64,000 nucleotides of DNA from Clostridium sp. LS (GCF_002760435.1 NZ_AUUU01000038.1:1-64000), one strand, 5' to 3'. Shown: positions 17,186 to 26,569, numbered from the stretch's first letter. The notes: generated from the sequence alone by a model not told the origin. Translations and numbers: made by a program.

Positions 17186-18205
17186 ATGGATAATAAAATA
17201 ATTTTAGCTATAGAGTCAAGTTGTGATGAAACATCAGCTGCTGTTGTAGTAAATGGCAGGGAAGTTTTATCCAATGTAATTGCATCACAGATAGAAACAC
17301 ATAAAAAATTTGGTGGTGTAGTACCAGAAGTTGCATCAAGAATGCATATTGAAGTAATAGATAGTGTAGTAAAGGCAGCTCTTGAAGAGGCGGAAGTAAC
17401 ATTAGGTGATATTGATGCAATAGGAGTTACCTATGGTCCAGGTCTTGTTGGAGCACTATTAGTTGGTCTTCAGTATGCAAAGGGATTAGCACTAGGGTCA
17501 CAAAAACCACTAATTGGCGTTAATCATATCCAGGGTCATATTAGTGCAAATTTTATTGAACATAAGGATTTAGAACCTCCGTTTGTTTCTTTAGTTGTTT
17601 CCGGGGGGCACACATTTATTGTGCATGTAAAGGGATATAGAGATTTTGAGGTAATAGGTCAAACAAGAGATGATGCAGCCGGGGAAGCATATGATAAGGT
17701 GGCTAGGGCATTAGAACTAGGATATCCTGGCGGACCTAAAATTGATAAGTTAGCGAAAGAGGGAAATGAAGATGCAATAGATTTTCCTAGAGCAAAGTTT
17801 CAAGATGATACTTTAGATTTTTCTTTTAGCGGAGTTAAGTCGGCTGTATTGAATTATTTAAATAAGGCTAGAATGAAAGATATAGAAATAAATAAGGCTG
17901 ATATTGCGGCATCATTTCAAAAGGCAATAGTTGATGTGCTAAAAACTAATTTATTTTTAACTTGTGAAAGAAGAGGAGTTAAGAAAATTGCAGTAGCTGG
18001 TGGTGTTGCATCTAATTCATATTTAAGAGAAATTCTTAAAAAAGAGGGAAAGAAAAAGGAAATTGAAATTTTATTCCCCTCTCCGATACTGTGCACTGAC
18101 AATGCGGCGATGATAGGAAGTGCGGCTTATTTTAACTACGTAGAAGGCGTAATATCAAATTTAGATATAAATGCAAGGCCTAATCTAAAGTTAGGGGAGA
18201 GGTAG
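17186..18205 (+). CDS. tsaD: tRNA N6-adenosine threonylcarbamoyltransferase
   Basis: 339-aa Kae1/TsaD protein. It transfers the threonylcarbamoyl group to A37 of ANN-decoding tRNAs in the cytoplasm, with TsaB and TsaE. ASKHA-fold landmarks are present: [14 protein letters not shown] at the N-terminus, the metal-binding HxxxH in [10 protein letters not shown] (about 111-115), [15 protein letters not shown] and the C-terminal CTDNAAMIG. Length is standard. A GAGGT site precedes ATG 17186. A Sua5-family gene for the same pathway is at 55794 in this window. Confidence 0.96.
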   Translation: MDNKIILAIESSCDETSAAVVVNGREVLSNVIASQIETHKKFGGVVPEVASRMHIEVIDSVVKAALEEAEVTLGDIDAIGVTYGPGLVGALLVGLQYAKGLALGSQKPLIGVNHIQGHISANFIEHKDLEPPFVSLVVSGGHTFIVHVKGYRDFEVIGQTRDDAAGEAYDKVARALELGYPGGPKIDKLAKEGNEDAIDFPRAKFQDDTLDFSFSGVKSAVLNYLNKARMKDIEINKADIAASFQKAIVDVLKTNLFLTCERRGVKKIAVAGGVASNSYLREILKKEGKKKEIEILFPSPILCTDNAAMIGSAAYFNYVEGVISNLDINARPNLKLGER

Positions 18206-18213
18206 ATTCTAAA

Positions 18214-19215
18214 ATGAAGTTATTATGGCATTCTAATGGGCTACATAAGGTCGAAAAGGATAAAGTAAGCAAGGGGAAGGTTTTGAAAAAAATTATTATT
18301 TTTTTTGTAGCTTTACTAGTTGTTGGCTTTATAGTACAAAATATAAGTAACTTTGTAGATAATTCGAGATTAAAATCAAAATTCAAGTTTGCTAGAATAG
18401 ATGGAAAGAAGATGGAGTATAAGATTAAAACGGGTGGAGATTATACTGTAGTCTTTGATGGAGCAATTGGAAACAATATGTATGAATGGGATGAGATTTG
18501 TAAGTCATTAGAGGAGAAGAAAATATCAACCTTCGTTTATAATAGGAGAGGATATGGATTTAATGAGGGCGGAGATATTAGAACTCCAGAGGATCAAGCA
18601 AAGGACTTGAAACTTCTTCTTAGGAAAGCAGGGGCGCCAGAACCATATATTTTAGTTGGGGAAGAGTACGGCAGTTTAGTAACCACAAATTTTATTAGGT
18701 TATATTCTGACTCTGTAGCCGGCGTTGTGTTGGTTGATCCGATATCAGAAGAAGAGGTGCAAACTAAACAATTTAATCAGGAGATCAAAGATAAGTATTA
18801 TAGAAGTACGTTTGAAGAAATAGGTACTAATTTTGGATTAACTTCATTATTAAGTAAAATGGGATTAACTATAGAGAATAGTACTTTTAAGGAACACTTA
18901 AGTGAAAATGAGTTAGACGAATTTAATAGCTTTAAGAATAAAACTAATTATAGGCAGGCTGTTTCAAATGAGTTGGAGAATTTATATAAGGGCGCATCTA
19001 GCAGCCAGGTGGATGGATTACTAGGTAATAAGCCTCTGTATTTGATAACAGATAAAGATGATGATCCCATAACAAAGATAGGTAATTCAGCTAGTATTAC
19101 AGTATACAAGGAAGAGATAAGTGGATCTCCAATTTCAGTATTAGATCCAGATGCAATTGTTAATGGTGTAAATAGTGTTATAAAAGACGCTAAAAAATTA
19201 GCTAAGAAGTCATAA
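18214..19215 (+). CDS. Membrane-anchored alpha/beta-hydrolase fold protein without catalytic residues
   Basis: 333 aa. One hydrophobic helix (about 25-45) anchors the protein. The rest resembles the alpha/beta-hydrolase family: VVFDGAIGNNMYEW near the N-terminus, the YNRRGYGFNEGG segment, PEDQAKDLKLLL, and the nucleophile elbow. The elbow reads VGEEYGS where active relatives have VGHSYGG, so the Ser is Glu. Near the C-terminus the segment that normally has the catalytic His reads SGSPISVLDPD, with no His. It therefore looks like a non-enzymatic member, perhaps a binding or scaffold protein. It starts 8 nt after tsaD and should be co-transcribed. Confidence 0.75.
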   Translation: MKLLWHSNGLHKVEKDKVSKGKVLKKIIIFFVALLVVGFIVQNISNFVDNSRLKSKFKFARIDGKKMEYKIKTGGDYTVVFDGAIGNNMYEWDEICKSLEEKKISTFVYNRRGYGFNEGGDIRTPEDQAKDLKLLLRKAGAPEPYILVGEEYGSLVTTNFIRLYSDSVAGVVLVDPISEEEVQTKQFNQEIKDKYYRSTFEEIGTNFGLTSLLSKMGLTIENSTFKEHLSENELDEFNSFKNKTNYRQAVSNELENLYKGASSSQVDGLLGNKPLYLITDKDDDPITKIGNSASITVYKEEISGSPISVLDPDAIVNGVNSVIKDAKKLAKKS

Positions 19216-19330
19216 GAGTAAATAATTTTTTTAAAATAATTAATATGTTGAATAAGATTTCTAAAATTTAATATAATTGATTTATATTTCATGAGAAAAA
19301 TATATTTAATTATATATTATTGTCATTTGT

Positions 19331-19359
19331 TTGACACATAAAAATTTTATACTTACATT
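19331..19359 (+). promoter_or_regulatory. Possible sigma-A promoter of htrA
   Basis: TTGACA (19331-19336), 17-bp spacer, TACATT (19354-19359). The -35 is perfect and the -10 matches at four of six. It would give a leader of about 110 nt before the htrA start. Confidence 0.4.
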
Positions 19360-19476
19360 ATAGAGTTACTTCTGGTAGCCAAAATCAAAGTGTTTACTAC
19401 TTTAAATGGACATAAATGATATGACTTAATTGCTAGTTAAATAAATTAATAATTGATATATTGGGAGGAAAAATAT

Positions 19477-20694
19477 ATGAATGATAATAATGAAAAATAT
19501 ATTGATGTAGATTCATTACCAGTAAATGAAGATCAGCAAGTTTCCTGGGAAAATTCTTTTCAGAATAATAATAATTATGTAGAACCAAAGAAAAGAAAAA
19601 GAAGGGGCATACGCGTTCTAGGAAAGGTTGCAGGAATTTTACTTCTTACTATGATAGGAGGAGTAGTTGGCAGCGGAATTACTTATTCATTAATGAAATC
19701 AAATAATGTTGTTGTTACTAAGCAGATAACAAGTACTATTCCACAATCTTTTACTTCAAGTACACCAGATGCAATGTCCGCTGCAGATGCATTTAACAAA
19801 GTAGCGCCAGCAGTTGTTATTGTTTCAACTAAAAGCACGACTAGTAATGGATTTACTTCTGGAGAAGAAGAGGGAATGGGTTCAGGATTTATAATTAATG
19901 AAGAAGGTTATATATTAACTAATTATCATGTAATTGCAGGTGCTAAAGAAGTTACAGTAACTTTAAGTGATAAGACTGAAGTAAGTGCAACTGTAGTAAA
20001 TTATGATCAAGATAGGGATGTCGCAATGCTTAAATTGAAAGAAGGAACTAAAGTACCTGCTGTAGCAGAACTTGGAGATTCTGATGAAGTATATCCAGGC
20101 GCAGAAGTTATAGCGATTGGAACACCTCTTTCAAAGAATTTTGCTCAAACACTTACAAAAGGAGTTATAAGTGGAAGTAATAGAACAATGGACGATAGTG
20201 GAAAAAGTGTAGACTTTATTCAGACAGATGCTGCTATTAATCCAGGTAATAGTGGAGGTCCATTAGTAAATGCCAAGGGGCAGGTTATAGGAATAAATTC
20301 TATGAAGATAGGATCTCAAATAGGAGAAACTAGTGTTGAAGGTATAGGATTTGCAATTCCAATAAATGAAGTAAAAAATAAAATCGATGCTTTATCAAAA
20401 CCTATTTTAAACTTAGGAATTCAAATAAGAGAAATTGATAGTGCTACAGCTAAGAAATATGATTTAGTAGAGGGAATTTATGTATCTTCTGTTGATGAAT
20501 ATTCACCTGCTGAAAAGGGCGGACTTAAAATTGGAGATATCATTGTAAAATGTGATGGAAAATCAGCTAAAACGTTCAGTGAACTTAAAGCAATAAAAGA
20601 AGGTAAAAAAGCTGGTGATTCCATGAACTTAGAGGTGGTAAGAAATAAGAAGACTGTTGATTTAACAGTTGTCTTAGAAGAGAAAGCTCAATAA
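19477..20694 (+). CDS. htrA: HtrA/DegP-like serine protease with PDZ domain
   Basis: 405 aa. A cytoplasmic Asn-rich N-terminus (about 50 residues) is followed by one membrane helix, then an extracytoplasmic trypsin-like domain and one PDZ domain, the usual Gram-positive HtrA layout. The triad is visible: His in TNYHVIAGA, Asp in DQDRDVAMLKL and Ser in NPGNSGGPL. The PDZ part includes GIYVSSVDEYSPAEKGGLKIGDI. Start ATG 19477 follows GGGAGGA; the in-frame TTG at 19453 precedes that site and was rejected. It handles misfolded proteins at the outer membrane face in related bacteria. A strong terminator follows. Confidence 0.93.
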   Translation: MNDNNEKYIDVDSLPVNEDQQVSWENSFQNNNNYVEPKKRKRRGIRVLGKVAGILLLTMIGGVVGSGITYSLMKSNNVVVTKQITSTIPQSFTSSTPDAMSAADAFNKVAPAVVIVSTKSTTSNGFTSGEEEGMGSGFIINEEGYILTNYHVIAGAKEVTVTLSDKTEVSATVVNYDQDRDVAMLKLKEGTKVPAVAELGDSDEVYPGAEVIAIGTPLSKNFAQTLTKGVISGSNRTMDDSGKSVDFIQTDAAINPGNSGGPLVNAKGQVIGINSMKIGSQIGETSVEGIGFAIPINEVKNKIDALSKPILNLGIQIREIDSATAKKYDLVEGIYVSSVDEYSPAEKGGLKIGDIIVKCDGKSAKTFSELKAIKEGKKAGDSMNLEVVRNKKTVDLTVVLEEKAQ

Positions 20695-20711
20695 AATTCT
20701 TTTATGCATCT

Positions 20712-20754
20712 AAAACTAGAGTTGGTAAAATACAATGCCAATTCTAGTTTTTTT
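20712..20754 (+). terminator. Rho-independent terminator of htrA
   Basis: A 14-bp stem (20712-20725 with 20738-20751, one G-T pair), a 12-base loop and a T run to 20754. Confidence 0.85.
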
Positions 20755-20865
20755 CTTTATATGGTAATATATATTAGTTTATTCTTTAAAAATACAAGGA
20801 AAAGTAGTAAAATTAATCATTATAAGGGTAAAAGGGATGTATATAAAGAAGAAGGGGATAACAAT

Positions 20866-21174
20866 ATGGAAGAGATAATACTAAATATAATAATGCATAG
20901 TGGAGAAGCAAGAAGTTATTCCATGGAAGCTATTTCTTTAGCTAAAAGTGGAAGATTTAACGAGGCAAAAGAATTAATAATAAAGGCTGATGAGGAATTA
21001 GGTTATGCACATAATTCTCAAACAAATCTAATACAAGGCGAGGCTGCAAGTGATAAAATAGAATTTTCTTTGCTTTTAGTGCATGCAGAAGATCATTTAA
21101 TGACAACAATGACATTTAAAGATTTAGCAGTAGAAATAATAGAGGTGCATGAAAAGATAAATTCTATTCAGTAG
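20866..21174 (+). CDS. PTS lactose/cellobiose-family IIA component (orphan)
   Basis: 102 aa, the normal length for an all-helical IIA-Lac/Cel domain. It begins EEIILNIIMHSGEARSYSMEA and contains the active-site segment LLVHAEDHLMT whose His receives phosphate from HPr. Start ATG 20866 follows AAGGGGATAA; a longer open frame runs upstream from 20704 through the htrA terminator and is not plausible as coding. No IIB or IIC gene is nearby. The next gene, 11 nt downstream, encodes a sugar-type solute-binding protein, so this pair may be regulatory or may serve transporters encoded elsewhere. Confidence 0.85.
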   Translation: MEEIILNIIMHSGEARSYSMEAISLAKSGRFNEAKELIIKADEELGYAHNSQTNLIQGEAASDKIEFSLLLVHAEDHLMTTMTFKDLAVEIIEVHEKINSIQ

Positions 21175-21185
21175 AGGTATAATAT

Positions 21186-22334
21186 ATGAAGAATAAAATT
21201 AAATATGTCGTTACATTTGCTATTATTTTTGTAATAGTAATAATAAGCATTAATTTACTTCAACCTAATAAAGAGCAACAAGTCAAGGGGAGTATAGAGC
21301 TCATAGTTAATGAAAATTCCTATGACTATTTAGTTGAATGTGCAAACAACTTTATGAAACAAAACGATAAGACTTTTATTAATGTAAAAAAATTAGAGGA
21401 TTATAATCAAATAATTGCTAATAAAAGTGATGAAGGTAGCAAATTAAGATTACCTAATATAGCTCAGATAGATAGATATAATTTTGATAAATTAAAGTTG
21501 GATGATTATGAGTATTATAATAAAGATAATAAATTATTAAACAATTACATTAAAAACTTTTCTAAATATAGAGTTTCCCAAGTTATGTATGGAGATAATT
21601 CTATAGGTATACCATTGACTTCTAGGCCGTTGGGTTTTTATATTAGGGAAGATATGATTAAGAATTTTAATTATAAAAGAGATAGTATGAATACTTGGGA
21701 TGATGTTATAAGAATTGGTAAGGATATATATGCAAAAAGTAATGGAAAAGTGCATATAATTAATGCAACGGGGCAAGATTATGAAGATTTGTTAGATCTA
21801 CTAACTATGGAGATTATGAGTGATAATGATAAAAGTGTAGAGGAAATAAAATCTCAAGTTCAAGCTATGATTAAAAATTTAGAAGACAATAATATTTTAA
21901 ATCTTCAAGACGGAGGAGAATTTTTAGCTAGAATATCTTCTGTTAATGGAATGAAAGAAATAATGACATTGGATGTACCTTGCGAATGGAGTTTAGGAAA
22001 TGTACCAAGTATTAAAGGTGGGACAAATAAATTCTTTGCAAGTGAAGGAGATAATTTGCTAGTCTTAAATCAAAATAGTGATAATGAAAAGCTGATTGAA
22101 AAATTTATAACATATGTTATAACCAATAATGATGAAGCTATTAAGTACGTGAAGGCTGGGAGATTCTTTTCAAGTTATTTATCAACATATAATAATAAAG
22201 AAATTGAGGATCAAGTAAAAAATTTTTCCGGTCAAAGTCCACTTGTGGTTTTGAGTAATATTGAAGAAAAAACTCCAGAAATTAATGATTACGATAAGTA
22301 TATAAAGATAAAAGAAGAGCTTAGGGGGCAATAG
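21186..22334 (+). CDS. Extracellular solute-binding protein-like, membrane-anchored, orphan
   Basis: 382 aa. A hydrophobic N-terminal segment (about 8-26) without a lipobox cysteine, so it would stay as an uncleaved anchor or be secreted rather than lipidated. The mature part resembles family-1 carbohydrate-binding lipoproteins: LRLPNIAQIDRY, GIPLTSRPLGFYIREDM, NTWDDVIRIGKDI. No ABC permease or ATPase is adjacent. Co-transcribed with the orphan PTS IIA gene 11 nt upstream. Function in transport or sensing cannot be decided. Confidence 0.65.
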   Translation: MKNKIKYVVTFAIIFVIVIISINLLQPNKEQQVKGSIELIVNENSYDYLVECANNFMKQNDKTFINVKKLEDYNQIIANKSDEGSKLRLPNIAQIDRYNFDKLKLDDYEYYNKDNKLLNNYIKNFSKYRVSQVMYGDNSIGIPLTSRPLGFYIREDMIKNFNYKRDSMNTWDDVIRIGKDIYAKSNGKVHIINATGQDYEDLLDLLTMEIMSDNDKSVEEIKSQVQAMIKNLEDNNILNLQDGGEFLARISSVNGMKEIMTLDVPCEWSLGNVPSIKGGTNKFFASEGDNLLVLNQNSDNEKLIEKFITYVITNNDEAIKYVKAGRFFSSYLSTYNNKEIEDQVKNFSGQSPLVVLSNIEEKTPEINDYDKYIKIKEELRGQ

Positions 22335-22353
22335 TCCTCTAAGCTCTTTTTTT
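22316..22353. terminator. Bidirectional terminator between convergent genes
   Basis: About 12 bp of stem starting AGAGCTTAGG (22316) pairs with the arm ending TAAGCTCT (about 22347), followed by TTTTTTT on the plus strand. The left arm overlaps the end of the solute-binding protein gene. Confidence 0.8.
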
Positions 22354-22362
22354 ATTTCATTT

Positions 22363-23493
22363 CTATGCCGTATACTGTGATGATATGTTTTTGTAGGCTT
22401 TTAATGTATTATCAGCAGTTTTATTCCAAGTAAATTCTAGACTCCTTTTATAACCTTTTTCGCTGAGTATAGCCTTTAAATTTTCATCATTTAGAAGTGT
22501 TACAAGTGCTTCCTCTAATTCATTTATATTATGAGGGTTTATAAGTATTGCAGCATCCCCTGTTACCTCAGGAATTGAAGTTAAGGTAGAAGTTATAACT
22601 GGAGCTTTGCAGCTCATTGCTTCTAATGGAGGTAACCCAAAACCTTCATAAAATGAAGGGTAAACAAAAGCATCACATCCGCTGTACAGCACAGGTAATA
22701 TATCGTCTTCTAAATAGCCACAAAAAATAACTTCTTCTTGAAGGTTGTTTTCTTTCACGAAAGTAAATAATTTTTCACCTTCATCTTTAAGAGGACCTCC
22801 AAGTAACAATTTATAAGGCTTATTCAAATCTTTATGAACTTTACTAAAAGCCTTAATTAACCCAAGAACGTTTTTTCGTAAACTAAATCCTCCAATATAT
22901 AATATATAGGGATCTTTAACACCAAAATTTTGATTAACGTAAAATTTACAGTTATCTTTATTCAAAGGTTTATAATTATCATTAGCGGCAAGAGGAGTTA
23001 CAAATATTTTATCTTCAGGATAAAAGCTAAAAAACTTTAGAATGTCTTTCTTTGAATATTCAGAAACTGTCAATATACCACAGGAGTTAGATATTATATT
23101 AGGCATATCCCTTAGAAATCTTTCCAAATAACCTTTACCAACAGTTTCAGGCATAACATATGGGATTAAGTCATGTATTGTAACTATAGTTGGAATTTTT
23201 GTATCAAAGTCAAATCCTATTCCATTTTGGGGAATATGGTATAAGTCAGTATGAAATTTATTTAATGCGTTAGGTATATAGCATTTCTCATAAAAACCGC
23301 CATGTTTACCAGAAGAATATACTATTTTGGTATTTTTTTTATTAAAATTACTATTGAATTTTCCAGAGCAAAATAAAGTATAGTCATCTTTTGAATCTAA
23401 AGAAAGAATTTCTGATATAAGATTGTTGGTGTAAGTACCAATTCCAGTTCCTTGGTGCAAAGTAGCGCTACGAGCATCAATGGCAATTTTCAT
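22363..23493 (-). CDS. Family 4 glycosyltransferase, CotSA-like (module 1)
   Basis: 376 aa, GT-B fold, GT4 family. N-terminal MKIAIDARSATLHQGTGIGTYT (donor/acceptor domain start), then VTIHDLIPYVMPE, and in the C-terminal half LYIGGFSLRKN, GCDAFVYPSFYEGFGLPPLEAM with the family E-x7-E motif. No signal or membrane segment. It is a close paralogue of the gene at 29064-30197 and, like it, diverges from a CotS-type gene. In B. subtilis the pair CotSA (glycosyltransferase) and CotS is part of the spore coat, so a role in spore-surface glycosylation is likely but inferred. A NodB-free, stand-alone enzyme. Confidence 0.85.
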   Translation of the reverse strand: MKIAIDARSATLHQGTGIGTYTNNLISEILSLDSKDDYTLFCSGKFNSNFNKKNTKIVYSSGKHGGFYEKCYIPNALNKFHTDLYHIPQNGIGFDFDTKIPTIVTIHDLIPYVMPETVGKGYLERFLRDMPNIISNSCGILTVSEYSKKDILKFFSFYPEDKIFVTPLAANDNYKPLNKDNCKFYVNQNFGVKDPYILYIGGFSLRKNVLGLIKAFSKVHKDLNKPYKLLLGGPLKDEGEKLFTFVKENNLQEEVIFCGYLEDDILPVLYSGCDAFVYPSFYEGFGLPPLEAMSCKAPVITSTLTSIPEVTGDAAILINPHNINELEEALVTLLNDENLKAILSEKGYKRSLEFTWNKTADNTLKAYKNISSQYTA

Positions 23494-23562
23494 ATGAACA
23501 CCTCAATAAATACATATATATTACAAAGTATTATTTGATATTAATTTTTGTGAATCTAAATC

Positions 23563-23590
23563 ACAATAAATTATTTATACACATATAATA
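23563..23590 (+). promoter_or_regulatory. Sigma-K-like promoter before cotS (module 1)
   Basis: AC at 23563-23564, 17-bp spacer, then CATATAATA at 23582-23590. This matches the AC-N16/17-CATAnnnTA pattern of sigma-K promoters, 31 bp upstream of the start codon. B. subtilis cotS is made in the mother cell under sigma-K. Confidence 0.5.
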
Positions 23591-23620
23591 AAAATAAACA
23601 ATGGCTGGTAGGAAAGTTTT

Positions 23621-24637
23621 ATGGAGAATAATGAAGAGATACTTAAAATTAAAAGCTATGTTGAAGAAAATTATAGTATAAATGTGGATAATATAGAAAA
23701 GGTGAAGAATAGCTATAAAATTATTACAAAAGATGAGGGATATTGTTTAAAAAAAATTAAATATGAATTCTCTCATTTCTATTTTATTTTTTCTGCAATG
23801 AAACACCTACAAAAAAATGGATTTGAAAATATTCCTGAATTTATTATGAATAAAGAAAAAATGGAATATGGAAATATAAACGGAAAATATGTTTATTTAA
23901 CAAAATGGATACCATCTAGGGTAAGTAATTTTGATAATCCTTTAGAATTAGCTATGGTATCTAGCAAGCTTGCAGAATTGCATAAATATAGTAAAGGTTT
24001 TACTTTAGAACAGAAGATGAAGCCTAGAATTGGATGGTTTTCTTGGATTAAGGTGTTTGAAACAAGAAAGAATGAAATACTTGATTTTAAGAATAGAATA
24101 AATCAAAAAGCATACAAATCTAATTTTGACTTATTGTATTTGGATAATATTGAAAAAGAAATTAAAAGAGCAGGAGAAAGTATATTAGGTCTTCAAAAAA
24201 ATAATTATGTAAAAATTATGGAGAGGGAAGTCTTTACAAGGGGGTTTTGTCATCATGATTATGCCCATCATAATATTTTAATAGACAGTAATAAAAATAT
24301 AAATATTATAGATTTTGATTATTGCATATTAGATTCTCATATACATGATTTATGTTCACTATTAATAAGAGCTATGAAGGATGGGAAATGGGAAGCAGAA
24401 AAAGCAGATTTAATATTAAATGCCTATAGAGAGGAGATGGAAGTTAGTCCAGAAGAATTCCCTATAATCAGGGAGTTTATAAGATTTCCTCAAGCTTTTT
24501 GGCAGATAGGGCTGCAGGTATATTGGGAGCAACAGCCATGGGGAGAGGATTTCTTTATAGGTAAGTTAGAAAGATATTTAGATGATTGCGAGACCAGAGA
24601 AAAGTTTATTAATAGTTATTTTTATGGAGGAAATTAA
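23621..24637 (+). CDS. CotS-family spore coat protein (aminoglycoside-phosphotransferase fold), module 1
   Basis: 338 aa. The kinase-like core shows the catalytic-loop pattern H-D-Y-A-H-H-N (CHHDYAHHNILID) and the metal-binding IIDFDYC, as in APH/choline-kinase-like proteins and in CotS. The N-terminal part has KIITKDEGYCLKKI (a Lys in the beta-3 position) and the C-terminus has the family segment RFPQAFWQIGLQVYWE. Divergent from a CotSA-like glycosyltransferase. The next gene begins 1 nt after the stop, so the two are in one operon. Whether CotS proteins phosphorylate a sugar or another coat component is not established. Confidence 0.85.
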   Translation: MENNEEILKIKSYVEENYSINVDNIEKVKNSYKIITKDEGYCLKKIKYEFSHFYFIFSAMKHLQKNGFENIPEFIMNKEKMEYGNINGKYVYLTKWIPSRVSNFDNPLELAMVSSKLAELHKYSKGFTLEQKMKPRIGWFSWIKVFETRKNEILDFKNRINQKAYKSNFDLLYLDNIEKEIKRAGESILGLQKNNYVKIMEREVFTRGFCHHDYAHHNILIDSNKNINIIDFDYCILDSHIHDLCSLLIRAMKDGKWEAEKADLILNAYREEMEVSPEEFPIIREFIRFPQAFWQIGLQVYWEQQPWGEDFFIGKLERYLDDCETREKFINSYFYGGN

Positions 24638-24638
24638 T

Positions 24639-25454
24639 ATGGAAGAATTATCAATGACAGAATACTTAGACGGAAAGGGAATAACTATTATTGGACAAAA
24701 TTTTAGCTATGATAAAAATATACAAAAGAGAGATATTACTTCTCAAATTGAGTTAATAGTAGAAGTTCATAAGATATTAGTTGGATGTAATTTCGCTGGA
24801 TTAAATAGAATTAAAAGCACAATAGGTAAAGAAGTTGAATCATATAAGGTTCAAATAAAAAAATTGCAGAGGCATTATGACTATATAATCAGTAAGCCAT
24901 GTACCGATGATATAGAAAAAATAATATTATCAAATGGAAAAATAATGCTAAGAAAAGCTAAAAAAGCTTTGAATTATATTTATGAAAATGACTATTACGG
25001 CGTTATAAAACGCAGTATGAATAGAGAAGAAATTTGCATTGGTAAGGTTGATAAAAATAATTTGAGAAAAATTGAAGGGAAAATTCAAATAGGGACAATT
25101 AAAGGAATGGCATATAATTTAGTAGAAGAAGACTTATATAATTATATAAAAAAATTACAAAGAAAAGAATTTGATATAGATGAAGAAGAATTGATAAAAA
25201 TATTTGTACGAGGATCCCATTTATCCTTTAACAGTTTTGATTATTTAAAAGGGTTATGCAGTTATCCAAAAGATTTTTTAAAAACTTGGGAAAGATATAG
25301 GGATAGAAAAAGGGACGATAATCTTGAAATACGTAGTACTTTAAGTGAATGTAAGTTAAAAAATAAAGATAACAAGAAAGAAAAGACAATTGAAGAAATA
25401 TTGTTAGAATTGAAAAAGAGTTTAAAGTATGAAAGTAAAAGTTTTATCATATAG
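24639..25454 (+). CDS. Unrecognised protein in the CotS operon
   Basis: 271 aa, very rich in Lys, Ile and Asn, without signal peptide or membrane segment. I do not recognise a catalytic motif. The segment SFDYLKGLCSYPKDFLKTWERYRDRK near residues 205-230 resembles the C-terminal F/YP-x-x-F...RYY module that ends CotS proteins, while the H-D-x-x-x-x-N and DFD motifs are absent. It could be a highly diverged or truncated CotS relative that keeps only the C-terminal module. ATG 24639 follows GGAGGA at 24626-24631. The first ORF methionine further upstream lies in the preceding gene. Placement between two cotS genes points to the spore coat. Confidence 0.55.
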   Translation: MEELSMTEYLDGKGITIIGQNFSYDKNIQKRDITSQIELIVEVHKILVGCNFAGLNRIKSTIGKEVESYKVQIKKLQRHYDYIISKPCTDDIEKIILSNGKIMLRKAKKALNYIYENDYYGVIKRSMNREEICIGKVDKNNLRKIEGKIQIGTIKGMAYNLVEEDLYNYIKKLQRKEFDIDEEELIKIFVRGSHLSFNSFDYLKGLCSYPKDFLKTWERYRDRKRDDNLEIRSTLSECKLKNKDNKKEKTIEEILLELKKSLKYESKSFII

Positions 25455-25513
25455 GCGTTTTAGTGCAAGTATTATTTTTTATACCTAAAGCTTAGTTATA
25501 CAGGAGGAAAAAT

Positions 25514-26569
25514 ATGAATAAAACTAAGTATTCAGAAAAGAATTATTTATGTGATTACGACTTAAGTTTAAATTTATTCAATGAGCTAGAGATAAAGGTA
25601 AATGATATAATTCCACTTAGAAAAGTATTTGTAATATACACAGATGAAGGGAATAAAATTTTAAAAAAAGTAAACTATGGAATAGACAGAGTAAACTTAA
25701 TAAGTGAATCTTTAGAATATGTGAAAAAAAATTATAGTCATGTAATAACATATAAAAGATTTAAAGACAATGTATGTTATAAAAAATGGAATGACCAGAC
25801 TTATATTGTTATGGATATTTTGGATGGAAGGGAAGCATCATTTTCCAATCCAGTAGAAATAGATCTTTGTGCCGAGAATATAGCTTTAATGCATAAAGCT
25901 TCTAAAGGCTTAAGAGAACACTTAATAACAAAATTTAATAGAGATTTTTTAGATGTTTCACTTAACGATAAGTTCCAAAAAGCGTATGATGAATTAGTTT
26001 GGATAAAAAATTTAGTTAATAGTTATAAATATAAAAATGAATTTGATGAATTATTTAATAAAAATGTGGACAAATACTTAGTTGAAATTGAAGAAGTACA
26101 ACAGCAGTTAAAAAAAAGTAATTATGAAAATTTAAGGAAAAGTGGAGACACAATTTCTCTTTGTCATAATGATTTAGCTTATCACAATTTTCTAACTAAA
26201 AATGATGAAATAAGTATAATAGATTTTGATTATATGACTATTGATTTACGAATAATGGATATTGGAGATTTTATTTTAAAATGCATCAAGAATGTAGCCT
26301 TTGATGTAGATAAAATGTTAGCGTGTATTAATGGCTATGAGAATATAACACCATTAAAGCAAGAAGAAAAAGAATTATTATATATTCTAATTAAATTCCC
26401 TAGGGATTTCTATACTATTTCAAGAGATTACTATTACAAAAGGAAGAAGTGGGAATATGATGTTTATTTAAATAGACTTGAAATGAAGCTAAATAATGAA
26501 GACTTTAGGTATGAATTTTTAAAAGCGTACAAAAATAAGTTTCTTGTAGATACCGAATATTTAACTTAG
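25514..26569 (+). CDS. CotS-family spore coat protein (second copy)
   Basis: 351 aa. The kinase-like motifs are CHNDLAYHNFL (catalytic loop) and IIDFDYMTID (metal binding), with the family C-terminus KFPRDFYTISRDYYYKRKKW. It is less similar to the other two copies near the N-terminus. AGGAGG at 25502-25507 sets the start. It lies 59 nt after the unrecognised gene and is likely the last gene of this operon. Its TAG stop (26567-26569) coincides with the left tip of the 302-bp inverted-repeat element. Confidence 0.85.
   Translation: MNKTKYSEKNYLCDYDLSLNLFNELEIKVNDIIPLRKVFVIYTDEGNKILKKVNYGIDRVNLISESLEYVKKNYSHVITYKRFKDNVCYKKWNDQTYIVMDILDGREASFSNPVEIDLCAENIALMHKASKGLREHLITKFNRDFLDVSLNDKFQKAYDELVWIKNLVNSYKYKNEFDELFNKNVDKYLVEIEEVQQQLKKSNYENLRKSGDTISLCHNDLAYHNFLTKNDEISIIDFDYMTIDLRIMDIGDFILKCIKNVAFDVDKMLACINGYENITPLKQEEKELLYILIKFPRDFYTISRDYYYKRKKWEYDVYLNRLEMKLNNEDFRYEFLKAYKNKFLVDTEYLT

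Noticed and set aside
20704-20865. N-terminal extension of the PTS IIA gene
   Set aside because: It runs through the htrA terminator and has no ribosome site; the family length is matched by the start at 20866.
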